Source: Ehretia macrophylla (taxonomy: Eukaryota > Streptophyta > Magnoliopsida > Boraginales > Ehretiaceae). Taken from it: a stretch of 64,000 bases of DNA. Shown piece after piece: positions 10,703-23,500 of the stretch. Made by a program: the position numbers and the translations under genes. The stretch covers positions 29,331,732 to 29,395,731 of the forward strand of contig CM075775.1 of the NCBI GenBank assembly GCA_037974665.1. The letters run 5' to 3'. The notes beneath the pieces are model-generated. The model did not search any database. It worked only from the letters and a program-made list of their open reading frames with translations, and was not told the origin of the DNA. The number at the start of each line of letters is the position of its first letter. Within the stretch, counting starts at the first letter, position 1.

Positions 10703-13153
10703 TGTAATGCCCCGAACCCAACCCCACGCTAAAGGTCAAGCTCGGACCCGTCACTCGGACAGAGTGTCCTCTGTACCAAGGACAAAATTGTTACCTGCGA
10801 ATAGTCACTCATGACATTTGAACTATGAACAACAACTTATCTTCAAAGCCAAATCAAAATCACAAGGCCATCCGAGCCTTGGAGCTACAACAATCGACTT
10901 AAGCACACAAGCATGCAAGATAAGTTGGTTTTAACCCTAAGTAATTAGATACAATTATAATTTTAAGTTCCATATGTAGGACAATAAACACTCCAAGCAT
11001 GCAAGAGAAAATAAAGTCTATAATTCATTATTACAATCCAACATCTTTCTCTAACATTCAAGACTACAACTACTGAATATATAAACAAGACCACAAGGTC
11101 TCAAAATACAACATTTAACATGAACTCCACGCAAACTGCACATAAAATCCACCTTAGCACACAAAGTCACGGATTCTGATCTACGTGAACTTCTTCTTCT
11201 TCTTTTACTTCTAACAGCTGGGGATTCACCTCAACTTCTCCTGAAACATTTCAAATAAGGAGTGAGCAACAAAGTTATCTAGCGAGATAGGTGATACAAC
11301 ATACCAACGTGCAATATGATATGCAAACACAAGAAAACATATATATGCCACGTAAACCAGCAAGATAACAAGTCAAGTAATTAATCACTTTTAAAAAGGA
11401 TACGGTTCCACTTCCAAGTCTTCAATCACGAGCCACGAACTTCACGAACATGCCGGCAAACCCCTAAACACCAACAATTGGGATACTCCGGATGTATCCC
11501 GATCCTACGACCCTTTCTCCCGAGGTAGGTCCATGCCTAGTAGGTGGACCATGCCTCTGGGGTAGTGGAGTATGCCTCAGCGAGAAAGGAATAGGCACCA
11601 TGGTAGTCGAGAGAGCACGGCAAGCCCGATGCCGCCCGTGTTTCTCGACGCTACCATATCCGAAAAGGTTGCGCAACCCCGAAACAAGTCACAAGCAATC
11701 AAGATATCACATAACACGTAAGAGGGTCGATAAAGTAGACCGCCCTCACATATAATCACGATGTAAGTTCACACAAGCACGAATATAGCATTAAGATTCC
11801 AAAAGAAGCAATCAACATAAATAATACCTACAACCAACTCAAATAGCTTAATTATATCTTGAATATTCAATACAAGACAATACAATCCGACAACAAGTTC
11901 CAAATGCAACTAAAACGGCTAAAAACTACTTTTCCCCTTTCTTTAACCGAGCTTTCTTTCTCCTATGCGTGGTTCAAGATTTCCAAATCATATCCTAATC
12001 TTTCTATATTCTTAATTAAGCCCAAAGACACCTTTTAGAGTCATAAAAACTCATTTTTGAAGCAAAAGTTCGGGAAGGTCCCGAACGGGTTTGAACTACA
12101 ACTATACTAACCGAACCCCATTTTCGCGAAACGAAAGCACCAAATGTGCTTCCTTAGCTCAAGGATACCAGAATCAATGCCCAAACTTGCCCGGATTGCT
12201 CAACGGGAAAAGTCCCCTTTTTAAAATCGGCTATTTATGCAATTAAGCTCGATTTTGAGTAATTCAACCTCACGTGGCTTTTCAACTAACTTCACTAGGG
12301 TCTAGAGCATCTACTTGAAGCCTCAATTCAAGCTAATTAGCAATTTTATTCAAAACCCTAAAAACGTGCACTATTTATCACCTCTAATATTCAATCTCAA
12401 ATTCCAACCATAAACATTGTTATTAAGCATCAAAAGTTAACTCTATAGCATCTATTAAGCATATAATAAGCATGTATAACAAGTTCTAGAGCTATAATTA
12501 ACAATAAAAAGAAATTCAACAATATGCATAAACTTTAACTTTAAAAAAATTAAGCACCCTCACATAAACAAGCTTAGTAGAGGCAAGAACAAGCTTGAGC
12601 TAGGTTGATAACACTTGTATAAGCCTTAGGGAGCATCCAAGATCAAGCTTGAAGATGAAAAATTCTCCTCCTTGCTCCTAGAGGTGGTCGGCCATGGTGG
12701 AGAACATGGAGGTCATTTTTTCTTTTGTTTTTATGACAAGCTTGTGTTATTGTTTTAATTTCATGAGTTGGTTTTATTATATGTAGGTGCATGGCTATTA
12801 AATTAAGTTAATTAGTTCCCAAAAATTTGATTAACTAAGGCCAAAATACAATTTCTAATGTTTTTAGTTGCAATTAACACTATTCTTACGTAACACTATT
12901 CAAAGGTCATGAAATCTATTTTCTAAACGCACGCTCCTAAGCTCGAAAGCCTAAAACGACAAGTTCTCAGTTCCTTTTAAATGTCATATGACCTAGGAAA
13001 AATTTAAAATCAAACTTTTAAAACAGTCGAAAATATTATGAATAGTAACCTCTAATAAAAACAATTAAGCAAGAAAGATGATGCACGTAGAAATGCGCAC
13101 ATAGATATGCAACCGTTATAAATAAATTTATGGTAGAATTCTCAGGTATTACA
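10703..13153 (-). repeat. G2 3' LTR
   Basis: Plus-strand ends are TGTAATGCCCCGAACCC and CTCAGGTATTACA. Relative to the other LTR it keeps about 40 bp (near 10805-10835) and about 30 bp (near 12025) that the 5' LTR lacks. It contains the block GGTGGACCATGCCTCTGGGG, which also occurs in modified form in the G3 and 28035 LTRs, so these gypsy families are related. Confidence 0.93.
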
Positions 13154-13166
13154 CCCCCTCCCCCTT
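13154..13166 (-). promoter_or_regulatory. G2 polypurine tract
   Basis: Minus strand AAGGGGGAGGGGG directly abuts the TG end of the 3' LTR, the expected site for plus-strand priming in reverse transcription. Confidence 0.85.
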
Positions 13167-14813
13167 AAACTAATTGCGTCCTCGCAACTCTTACATGATT
13201 CGGCAATGAGCTCCGGATACTCCTCTCTGATCTGATCCTCTCGCTCCCAAGTGGCATCCTCAATCCCATGATGATCCCAAAGAACTTTTACTATAGGAAA
13301 ACTTTTAGTTCGAAGTTTCTGAATCTTTCGGTCAACCACTCAAAGAGGTTTCTCAGCATATGTTAAAGACTCATCAATCTCCAATAGTTCTGGCTCAATA
13401 ATATGCGACGGATCAGGATTATATTTCTTCAACAGTGAGACATGAAAAATATCATGAATCCGACCCAAACTCGGAGGTAATGCCAATCTGTAAGCTAAAT
13501 CCCCAACATTCTCAGTGATTTCAAATGGTCCCACGTATCTAGGGCTAAGTTTACCTCCTTTTCCATGTCGAATCAAACTTTTGCGTGGAGAGACTTTCAA
13601 GAATACACGATCACCCTTTGAAAATACTAAGTCCTATCGATGTCTATCAGCATAATTCTTCTGCTAACTCTGAGCTGTAAGCATCCTTTTCTTTATAAGC
13701 TTCACATTATCCACCATTTTGATCATCTCAGGAAGAATAGCGGGATCAACTGTTTTCATCTCACCTACCTCATCCTAATACAACGGAGACCTATATTTTC
13801 GCCCATAAAGTGCTTTGTAGGGTGTCATGCCAATAGTAGCCTGATAACTATTATTATAAGCAAACTCCGCTAAAGGTAGATACTTCTCCCAATTCTTGCA
13901 AAAATCCAGAACACAAGCTCTCAACATGTCTTACAATATCCTGATAGTCCTCTCTGACTGGCCATCCGTCTGCGGGTGATATGCAGTATTAAAACTCAAA
14001 TTAGTCCCCAAAACCTTTTGTAGTTTCTGCCAGAACTGTGTTGTAAACCTGGGATCCCTGTCTGACACTATCTGAGATTGGATTCCATGCAATCTTACAA
14101 TATTTTCAACATATAGCTCGGCCAATTTATCAAGAGAATCTATTTTCTTTGTAGCAATAAAATGTGAACTCTTTGTCAACCTGTCTACTACAACCCATAC
14201 AGAATCATTACCTCGTGGTAATCTCGGCAAATCCGACACAAAGTCCATAGTAACCTGGTCCCATTTCCATACCGGAATCTCCAATGGTTGCAACAATCCT
14301 ACCGGCCTCTGATGTTCTGCCTTAACTTTCTGACAAGTCAAACATTTAGCTACATAATTAGCTATCTTTCTCTTCATGTTGTTCCACCAGAAATTCTATT
14401 TTAAATCTCTGTACATTTTTGTGCTTCCAGGATGAATTGTGTATTTAGAAGCATGAGCCTCAGCAAGAATCTCGTCTTTCACAGTCGAATTACTAGGAAT
14501 ACAAATTCTATTCCTGTACCTGAGAAGTCCATCATCATGCAACTTGAAGTCGGACTCTCCCCCTTTTGACTTCTCTAAAAGCTTCAATAACTGAGAATCT
14601 AATTGTTGCGCTTCCCTGATTCTAGATAGCAATAGAGATTGGATTTGTAGGCTAGCAAATTGAATACCTGATCTAGAAGCCTTTGATTTCCACAAACAAA
14701 GCTCTTCCACAATCTCCCAGTCCTTGATCATCAAACTAGCCACATAAGCTTTTCGACTCAGTGCATCTGCCACCGTATTAGCTTTTCCCGGCAAATAGCT
14801 AATGGTACAATTA

Positions 14814-15121
14814 GGTTGTCCTTAGTAGAGTCTCTATTTTAGAGACTCTACTATCGTATAATTATTACGTAATATAGTTCATTTGGTGCAACAAAAATTC
14901 ATAAAGTAGAGATTAAAATCACCAAAAGTGGGCCCGAGTCTCTAAAAATGTTAACAAATTTGTTAACATTTTTAGAGACTCTGAACTTTTTAGAAACTCG
15001 GGCCCACTTTTGATGATTTTAATCTCTACTTTATGAATTTTTGCTGCACCAAATGAACTATATTACGTAATAATTATACGATAGTAGAGTCTCTATTTTA
15101 AAAACTCTACTAAGGATAGCC
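14814..15121. mobile_element. Tourist-like MITE, full-length palindrome, inside G2
   Basis: A 308-bp element flanked by TTA on both sides (14811-14813 and 15122-15124), the target site of PIF/Harbinger transposons. Terminal sequence is GGTTGTCCTTAGTAGAG on the left and its near-complement at the right end. The two halves are near-perfect inverted copies meeting near 14967, with the centre AACAAATTTGTT. Removing the element and one TTA restores the G2 polyprotein frame at the RNase H to integrase linker just before YLPGKANTVADAL, which proves the borders. It encodes no protein and would depend on a transposase elsewhere. Its transcript would form a long hairpin. Confidence 0.93.
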
Positions 15122-18100
15122 TTATAATCATTTAATAGTTCTAGCCAACGCCTTTACCTCATATTCAAATCTTTTTGAGAAAACAGGCATTTTAAACTTT
15201 TATGGTCAGTAAATATTTCAAATTTATTACCCCACAAATAATGACGCTATTTCTTTAAAGCAAAGACAACAGCTGCAAGCTCAAGATCATGTGTAGGATA
15301 ATTGAGTTCATATCATTTTAATTTCCTAGAGGCATATGCTATCACTTTACCATTTTGCATAAGAACACAACCCAAGCCTTCTTTTGAAGCATCACTGTAA
15401 ATCACCAAGTTTTTAGTCCCTTCACGTAAAGCAAGGATAGGTGCAGTGGTAAGTCTTTTTTTCAACTCCTGGAAACTGGCTTCACATTTATCATCCCAAT
15501 TAAACACATTTTTTTTCTGGGTTAATGTAGTCAAAGGCCCTGCAATCTTTGAAAAATCTTTAACAAATCGCCTATAATAACCCGCTAATCCCAAGAAACT
15601 ACGGACTACCGTGACAGTTTCAGGTCTTTTCCACGACATAATCACCTCAATTTTAGTAGGATCAACAGATATTCCTTCCTGTGAAATGATATGACCTAAA
15701 AAGGCAACCTGTTTCAACTAGAATTCGCATTTGCTAAATTTGGCAAACAATTTGTGTTCTTGCAGGGTTTGAAGCACAATTCTCAAATGTTCTTCATGCT
15801 CTGACTCAGATTTATAATATACTAATATATCATTAATAAAAATCATAACAAACTGATCAAGATAGGGTCGAAATACTCTCTGCATCAAATTCATAAAAGC
15901 TGCTGGAGCATTTGTCAAATCAAATGGTAGAACAACAAACTCATAGTGGTCGTACCTGGTTCTAAATGCAGTCTTAGGTACATCCTCTTTCCGGATCCTC
16001 AACTGATAATAACCCTGCCTCAGATCAAATTTAGAAAACACAACAGCACCCTGTAGCTGATCAAACAACTCCTCAATTAAGGGCAAAGGATATTTATTTT
16101 TCATTATCACCTGATTAAGACCTCGATAATCAATGCACAAACGCAGAGTACCGTCTTTCTTTTTCACAAATAACATGGGAGCACCCCATGGTAACGAACT
16201 AGGCTGAATAAAACATTTCTCAAGTAAATCATGTAGCTGAATTTTCAATTCCTGTAACTCAGGGGGAGACATTCTATACAGGGTTCTCGAGATAGGATTA
16301 GTTCCTGGCAACAAGTCAATCACAAAATCAATCTCCCTATCAGGTGGTAATCCAGGCAACTCCTCAGGGAAAACCCCCAGAAACTCTTTTATAACAGGTA
16401 CTTCATTCAATTTCAATTTATCTCTAGGCTGATTAATTAAATAAGCTAAGTATGCATCATAACCTTTACTCAACATTTTAGTAGCTTTAATGGAAGATAT
16501 GATACGAGAACCAATAGACTTTCGACTCCCAGTTACTTTAATAACAAGTTGGTTAGGTACTTCTAAAGTTAAAACTTTCCTCCTACAGTCCAAACATGCA
16601 TAATATTGCTCCAACCAATCGATCCCCAAGATAACTTCAAAGTCCCTAAATGGCATGATTATGAAGTCAATAGGATACATGCAACCCTCAATGCAAATAT
16701 TACATTATTTACACACAGACTCCGTAACCAATTTAGAACCCATAGGATTACCTACTTCAATTACATACGGCAGTTTATCAACTTTTAATGTAGCAGACTG
16801 TACACATGCAGAAGTAATGAATGAATATGTAGCCCCGGTGTCAATCAAAACTACTACTGGCTGACTATTAATAAGAAAAGTACCTTCCACCACCACCGTC
16901 GTCTCTGGAAGCTCCTCCTGGTCGAGTGCAAATACCTGTGCCTGTCCTCGCGGCACAATAGCTGCTCCTGAAGCTCTAGTCTGGGCACCCTAGCCTGAAG
17001 TTTGACCCTGACCATATTTAAACTTGGGACAATCTCTAACTCTATGCTGATCACTACCACAACCTGTGCAACAACCCAATTTTCTCCAACACTCAGCCTC
17101 CGTGTGGCCCTTACGGTTGCAATGAGTACACTGAAGATTCTTCTTAGCAGCAGCACCTCCTGTAGGGGCCCTATAAGTAGATGTAGCAGAACTACCTTGT
17201 TGAGATCTAGCAGTCACTGGTCGGGTCTGTGATTGTCCCTGTGGCTAGCTCTGAGCTGGTCTCGGCTGTGACTGTACCTGAACTGGTCTTGGATAGCTCT
17301 GGGTCTGCCTAGACTGCTGAGTCTAAGCAGGCTGCTGATACTGCCTCTGATAACCCTGACTCTACGACTGAAACTGACATTTGCTTGACTGACTAGACTG
17401 AGCTAACACATCTGCCTTACGTTTCTCATATCTCGATGTAGCCCTGACTACTGCAGCATAGTTTGGATAATCTTGCGAAGATAAATTAAGCATGATGTCA
17501 CTCCTCAACCCTGTGATAAATCTCTGGATCTTCACATCCTCCGGTTGAACCAAAGCTGGCACATATCGAGATAGTCTAGTAAAGGTAGCTTCAAACTGGT
17601 CTACAGTCATGTTCCCCTGTTTCAAAGCTATGAATTCATCCTGATGTCTCTCACGGGCTACAACCGATACATATTTATCCTGAAACTCATGAACAAAGTT
17701 AGCCCATACATGCTGGACCCTCTCAGCATCCCATTTCTCTCTAATAGTGCGCTACTACTCCTCGGCGTCACCCTCCATTAAAAAGGCAGCATAGGTAATC
17801 TTTCTTTCATCGTTGCACTCAAGTATCGCAGCAACTTTCTCGAACTTGCTCAACCACATCTCTGCTTTCATATCATCAGGCTCGCCATAAAAACTATATG
17901 CCCCGTGATACAGGAATTTATCAAACAAGTTACCTCCTGCAGTACCACTACCCTTTGCTCTGGCAGCCTAATTACCCCTGCTGACACCTGCATTACCCCA
18001 CTGAATCACAAACTGAGCTATGGTATTCATTGCGGTGGCCATTGTGGCGATAATCTGGGCATTACTCGGTTCCTGACCCTGCGGTACATCCCTGGCTGCC

Positions 18101-18469
18101 CCAACACCTTGCCCCGGTACATCCTGTCTGGGAGCTTCCTCCGGCTCTCTCCGTGGTCTACCCCGTATCCTCATTACAATGCTAGAAGAACATAATATTA
18201 TAATAGGCAAATAAACTATGCAAAAATACTGTACACATTGTTTTCAAACATTTTACCCACATAAAAAACATATAAAACACTTAACAACTTTAAACTCTAA
18301 CTTTTCATATTCTTATCATGTCATGCTTTATCATTCATTTTCATGCTAGCATGTCTTTTATCCAAGTACTTCAACAATTAAACAATCATATATTCACATA
18401 ATTCACTTTTCACATATAGACCACTACCCACATGCCAAAGAAGTTAACCCGGCTTCAAGCATTCAAGTA

Positions 18470-18481
18470 GCTCTGATACCA
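18470..18481 (-). promoter_or_regulatory. G2 primer binding site, initiator tRNA-Met
   Basis: Minus strand TGGTATCAGAGC, complementary to the 3' end of initiator tRNA-Met, lies 7 nt inside the 5' LTR border. This is the usual primer of plant gypsy and copia elements. Confidence 0.88.
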
Positions 18482-18488
18482 CCTAAAG

Positions 18489-20886
18489 TGTAACGCCCCG
18501 AACCCAACCCCACGCTAAAGGTCAAGCTCGGACCCGTCACTCGGACAGAGTCTCCTCTGTACCAAGGATAAAATTGTTACCTGCAAATAGTCAACTTATC
18601 TTCAAAGCCAAATCAAAATCACAAGGCCATCTGAGCCTTGGAGCTACAACAATCGACTTAAGCACACAAGCATGCAAGATAAGTTGGTTTTAGCCCTAAG
18701 TAGTTAGATACAATTATAATTTTAAGTTCCATATGTAGGACAATAAACACTCCAAGCATGCAAGAGAAAATAAAGTCTAGAATCCATTATTACAATCCAA
18801 CATCTTTCTCTAACATTCAAGACTACAACTATTGAATATATAAACAAGACCCCAAGGTCTCAAAATACAACATTTAACATGAACTCCACGCAAACTGCAC
18901 ATAAAATCCACCTTAGCACATAAAGTCACGAATTATGATCTACGTGAACTTCTTCTTCTTCTTCTACTTCTAACAGCTGGGAATTCACATCAGCTTCTCC
19001 TGAAACATTTCAAATGAGAAGTGAGCAACAAAGTTGCCCAGCGAGGGAGGTGATGCAACATACCAACGTGCAATAAGATATGCAAACACAAGAAAACATA
19101 TATATGTCACGTAAACCAGCAAGATAACAAGCCAAGTAATTAATCATTTTTAAAAAGGATACGGTTCCACTTCCAAGTCTTCAATCACGAGCCACGAATC
19201 ACAAACTTCACGAACATGCCGGCAAACCCCCAAACACCAACAATTGGGATATTCCAGATGTATCCCGATCCTACGACCCTTTCTCTCAAGGTAGGTCCAT
19301 GCCTAGTAGGTGGACCATGCCTCTGGGGTAGTGGAGTATGCCTCAGCGAGAAAGGAATAGGCACCATGGTAGTCGAGAGAGCACGGCAAGCCCGATGCCG
19401 CCCGTGTTTCTCGACGCTACCATATCCGAAAAGGTTGCGCAACCCCGAAACAAGTCACAAGCAATCAAGATATCACATAACACGTAAGAGGGTCGATAAA
19501 GTAGACCGCCCTCACATATAATCACGATGTAAGTTCACACAAGCACGAATATAGCATTAAGATTCCAAAAGAAGCAATCAACATAAATAATTCCCATAAC
19601 ACGAATATAGCTTAATTATATCTTGAATATTCAATACAAGACAATACAATCCCACAACAAGTTCCAAATGCAATTAAAATGGCTAAAAACTACTTTTCTC
19701 CTTTCTTTAACCTAGTTTTTTTTCTCCTATGTGTGGTTCAAGATTTCCAAATCATATCCTAATCTTTCTATATTCTTAATTAAGCCCTTTTGAAGCAAAA
19801 GTTCGGGAAGGCCCCGAACGGGTTTGAACTACAACTATATTAACCGAACCCCATTTCCACGAAACGAAAGCACCAAATGTGCTTTCTTAGCTCAAGGATA
19901 CCCGAATCAATGCCCAAACTTTCCCAGATTGCTCAACGGGAAAAGTCCCCTTTTTAAAATCGGCTATTTATGCAATTAAGCTCGGTTTTGAGTGATTCAA
20001 CCTCACGTGGCTTTTCAACTAACTTTACTAGGGTCTAGAGCATCTAATTGAAGCCTCAATTCAAGATAATTAGCAATTTTATTCAAAACCCTAAAAATGT
20101 GCACTATTCATCACCTCTAATATTCAATCTCAAATTTCAACCATAAACATTGTTATTAAGCATCAAAAGTTAACTCTATAGCATCTATTAAGCATATAAT
20201 AAGCATGTATAACAAGTTTTAGAGCTATAATCAACAATTAAAAGAAATTCAACAATATGCATAAACTTTAACTTTAAAAAAATTAAGCTCCCTCACATAA
20301 ACAAGCTTAGTAGAGGCAAGAACAAGCTTGAGCTAGGTTGATAACACTTGTAGAAGCCTTAGGGAGCATCCAAGATCAAGCTTGAAGATGAAAAATTCTC
20401 CTCTTTGCTCCTAGAGGTGGTCGGCCATGGTGGAGGACATGGAGGTCATTTTTTCTTTTGTTTTGATGACATACTTGTGTTATTGTTTCAATTTTATGAG
20501 TTGGTTTTATTATATTTAGGTGCATGACTATTAAATTAAGTTAATTAGTTCCCAAAACTTTGATTAACTAAGGCCAAAATGCAATTTACAATGTTTTTAG
20601 TTGCAATTAACACTATTCTTACGTAATACTATTCAAATGTCATGAAATCTATTTTCTAAACCCACGCTCCTAAGCTCGAAAGCCTAAAACGACAAGTTCT
20701 CGGTTCCTTTTAAATGTCATATGACCTAGGAAAAATTTAAAATCAAACTTTTAAAACAGTCAAAAATATTATAAATAGTAACCTCTAATAAAAACAATTA
20801 AGCAAGAAAGATGATGCATGTAGAAATGCACACATAGATATACAACAGTTATAAATAAATTTATGGTAGAATTCTCGGGTGTCACA
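18489..20886 (-). repeat. G2 5' LTR
   Basis: Plus-strand ends are TGTAACGCCCCGAACCC and CTCGGGTGTCACA. It adjoins the primer binding site, so on the minus strand it is the 5' LTR. It has small deletions relative to the 3' LTR near 18590 and 19790, suggesting both copies have been static for some time. Confidence 0.93.
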
Positions 20887-20891
20887 GTTCC

Positions 20892-22600
20892 TAACCTGGA
20901 TTAGACAAATATTTGTTCATAACACTTATAGCATTTATGATATCATGTTTTTGTACACAGCATGACGTATATAAGATTCTTAATTGATGCAGCACTTAGA
21001 ACCTTTATGTGTCCAGTCTCTCACTCTTTAGCAGTCTTAGGACTCACAGCCCTATAGAGATAAATGTCATATCTTAAAAGAGAACAATCCTCTTTTAGAA
21101 TTTGTGTACATGTTAAATACCTTTAACACCTTTTGTGGAAAAATCCCATTAATCCTTTTGATCTATCGATATAGATCGACTTCCAAGGATTTAGGCGGAT
21201 TATCCCAAAATTTTACCTGGAGAATTTATTTGAATGACTTAGACCTACTTGTGTAGTCAAGGTTTATCTTCATTCTCAATGAAGTCAAACCGAATGTTCT
21301 AGTTTGGGCTTGGTTAAGTCCATTAATGGATCCTTTTTAGTTTACACTCTTTGTGACTCATCATTGGACGCAAAACATATTGGCAATTCCATATTAATGT
21401 CTTCATTAATGAAGTCATTATAGAATGTCATTTTTCCATCCATCTACCAAATCTCATAACAGTAGTGTGCAACTATGACCAATAAATCATAATGAATTTC
21501 AACAATTGGTGAAAAGAATTCCTCATAGTCAACCCCTTGCCTATGACTATAATCTTTTACCATTTGTCCGAAAGGTTTCCACCTTTATTCATTTAAGATT
21601 TTATGACCTCAAGCCATTTAAGCTTATGTCAAACATAACTTTTCATAACTGACAAAAATCATCAACATAATTATTGTCATTTTACTAATCTGGAAAACTG
21701 TGAAATAATTAGTTGCTCTTGGATTGAGTTTTTTAGAATCAAATCCTAGATTTGACTCGGGTTAGCTGGTTGCTCAGTAACTCCTATTAAGTCATATTTT
21801 TCTTCTCACACTATCTTCTCAGATGAATTTTTCTTCCAAGAAGAAGTTATACTTACTAACTGACTCTTTAATCAGCAAGGGAATAAAAGCTATATCCCAA
21901 CGAATCTTTGGGATAACCAATTAACCTTGTCCAATCTCATTTCCAATTTATCAATCTCAAGCCTTTGATTGAAAACAAGATAACCCTCATTCTTAACACC
22001 TTAAGACTAGGTGTCCTGTTTTCTCATATCCTATATGAATTACTTAAGATTAATTTGGAAGTGATCTTATCCAAGAGATGGACTGCTATAAGGAGAATAT
22101 AGCCTCACATGCTAAATTATAAATCAACATAGTTTATCAATTACAGACTATGTCCAACAAGGTCCAACTCATTCTCTTTAATACTTCATCAAGTATCGGA
22201 GTACCAGAAGGAGTTAATGAAACAACTATGTTATTTTCCTTGGAGATACTATCAGAAATTGAAACTAAGAACTCTCCATGATCTCATTATTGAAATTTAC
22301 TTATCATTTCTAGTTTTTGATTTACTACTTTAATTCTGAATTCTTTGAACGCTTCAAACGGTTCAAATACATACTTATGACAATCATATGTAAGGTAGCT
22401 AAATCTTTATTGGGCTATTTCGCCAAAAGACCCATATATATCTCTATGTATAAACCCTAAATATTTGTGGTCTTTTGACTTTGTCCTACAAAGGGTGATC
22501 TGACCATTTTTAAGAACACAAGATTCACGTGTGAGAATGTCCCAAGGCCTCAAGGGCTTAACGGTCATTCTTTTACCAATTGTGTGATTCTTGTTTCTCC
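20892..22600 (-). pseudogene. C1 integrase and reverse transcriptase, decayed
   Basis: The minus strand still shows copia pol in pieces. Near 22435 a segment resembling IHSDIYGPFGE marks integrase entry; at about 22150-22225 TPSGTPILDEV and TLLDIV match the integrase region around TPQHNGVAERRN and RTLLDMVRS; at about 21500-21550 QGVDYEEFFSPIVE matches reverse transcriptase QGVDYEEVFSPV; near 20960 LIYVMLC matches SLMYAMLCTRPD. Stops and frameshifts are everywhere. The domain order integrase before reverse transcriptase confirms Ty1/copia. The lineage within copia was not resolved. Confidence 0.82.
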
Positions 22601-23500
22601 TCTATGACATAATCGTAAGTGCCACGATAATCTAGAGTTATTAGTATCTCTAAATCTCTCATATTACTCGTTTATCTTGTCATTATCCATATAAGACTTT
22701 ATTCATTAATTTATTAGTGTCAATTCATTTGTTTCCCAAATAAATGAAATACATGAATAACAATTATTCCAAAATTAATGAATACCCAGATGGGTAAACG
22801 AGAAGACGAGATGTATTTATAGAGGACTTCCATTTCTCTTCAAACTTTTTGAAGTCCTTTGGATTTTCCTCTCCTTGTAGTTCTCCTTTTCTTGCAGTGA
22901 AAATAATTTCCTTTTACCAATTATGTTCCACTCTTCCAGATCTACCCTTGATATATGACTCTTATTTCCAAGGGTTGTGTCAAATGTATTCACATGAAAA
23001 AATCCATTATGAATGACAAGAGAGAATTAAGAATTGATTTTAAGGATTAGATTTGTCTGCATATGATAAACCATAAATAAACTCATGAACTTAAGATACT
23101 CATCCTGAGAACATATACTCTCAAATCAATTCCTCGAGTTATTTTTTGGAACAATTTTCAAGATATCTCACATCTACCACTAGATATCTCATACCTAGTT
23201 GTCCTATCTTGCTTATTTTACAACTCTTGTAAGTAATTAATGATGGATACATTATCCATGCTCTCTTGCATCTTTTAACAACTTATTTTTGCATCTAGAA
23301 CGTGTATGACTTTTTCAGATTTGAGAACAATTCTCAAAACATAGAGCTAGTCATCGAAGTTTGGTCTTAGTTAAAATAGAAGGTTGGGTTCCTATCCGAT
23401 ATTATATAGGTAGTAATTTCTAAGGATGTTAGATAATTATATTATTAACTATTTGATTTGGGTCTTTAAATCAAACAGTAACCCCCACTAAATTTCTCGA
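22601..23500 (-). pseudogene. C1 gag to protease region, unrecognisable
   Basis: By position this should hold gag, protease and the start of integrase of C1. The sequence is too decayed for me to identify a zinc knuckle or protease motif, so the assignment is by context only. Confidence 0.4.

Larger units (their letters stand above)
13142..18174 (-). pseudogene. G2 gag-pol polyprotein, broken by stops only
   Basis: All recognisable segments from 18174 to 13142 are in one frame once the 311 nt of MITE plus target duplication are discounted. Gag (about 17360-18174) includes FDKFLYHGAYSFYGEP and QFEATFTRLSRYVPALV. Two zinc knuckles are CTHCNRKGHTEAEC and CTGCGSDQHRVRDC. Protease has LIDTGATYSF. 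Reverse transcriptase has [11 protein letters not shown] and [12 protein letters not shown], but the catalytic YxDD box reads FIND, so one aspartate is lost. RNase H has [14 protein letters not shown]. Integrase keeps its DDE residues (TMDF, SDRDPRF, QSER). The tail TFEREDQ-like ATWEREDQ segment is a chromodomain. I count about eighteen in-frame stops, many at positions where relatives have Gln or Trp. Confidence 0.93.
10703..20886 (-). mobile_element. G2: Ty3/gypsy chromovirus (Tekay/Del-like) nested in C1
   Basis: A complete 10.2-kb minus-strand element with perfect target duplications GTTCC at 10698-10702 and 20887-20891. The LTRs are 10703-13153 (2451 bp) and 18489-20886 (2398 bp), differing by a few percent plus small indels, with TG and CA ends. 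It has a primer binding site (18470-18481), a polypurine tract (13154-13166) and one gag-pol frame from 18174 to 13142 with order gag, zinc knuckles, protease, reverse transcriptase, RNase H, integrase, chromodomain. The C-terminal chromodomain-like segment places it among chromoviruses. It is dead: many stop codons and a MITE interrupt it. Confidence 0.95.

Noticed and set aside
11464..11759. Matching open frames in both G2 LTRs (11464-11759 and 19185-19525)
   Set aside because: They appear in both LTRs because the LTRs are copies; no known domain, and they overlap on opposite strands.
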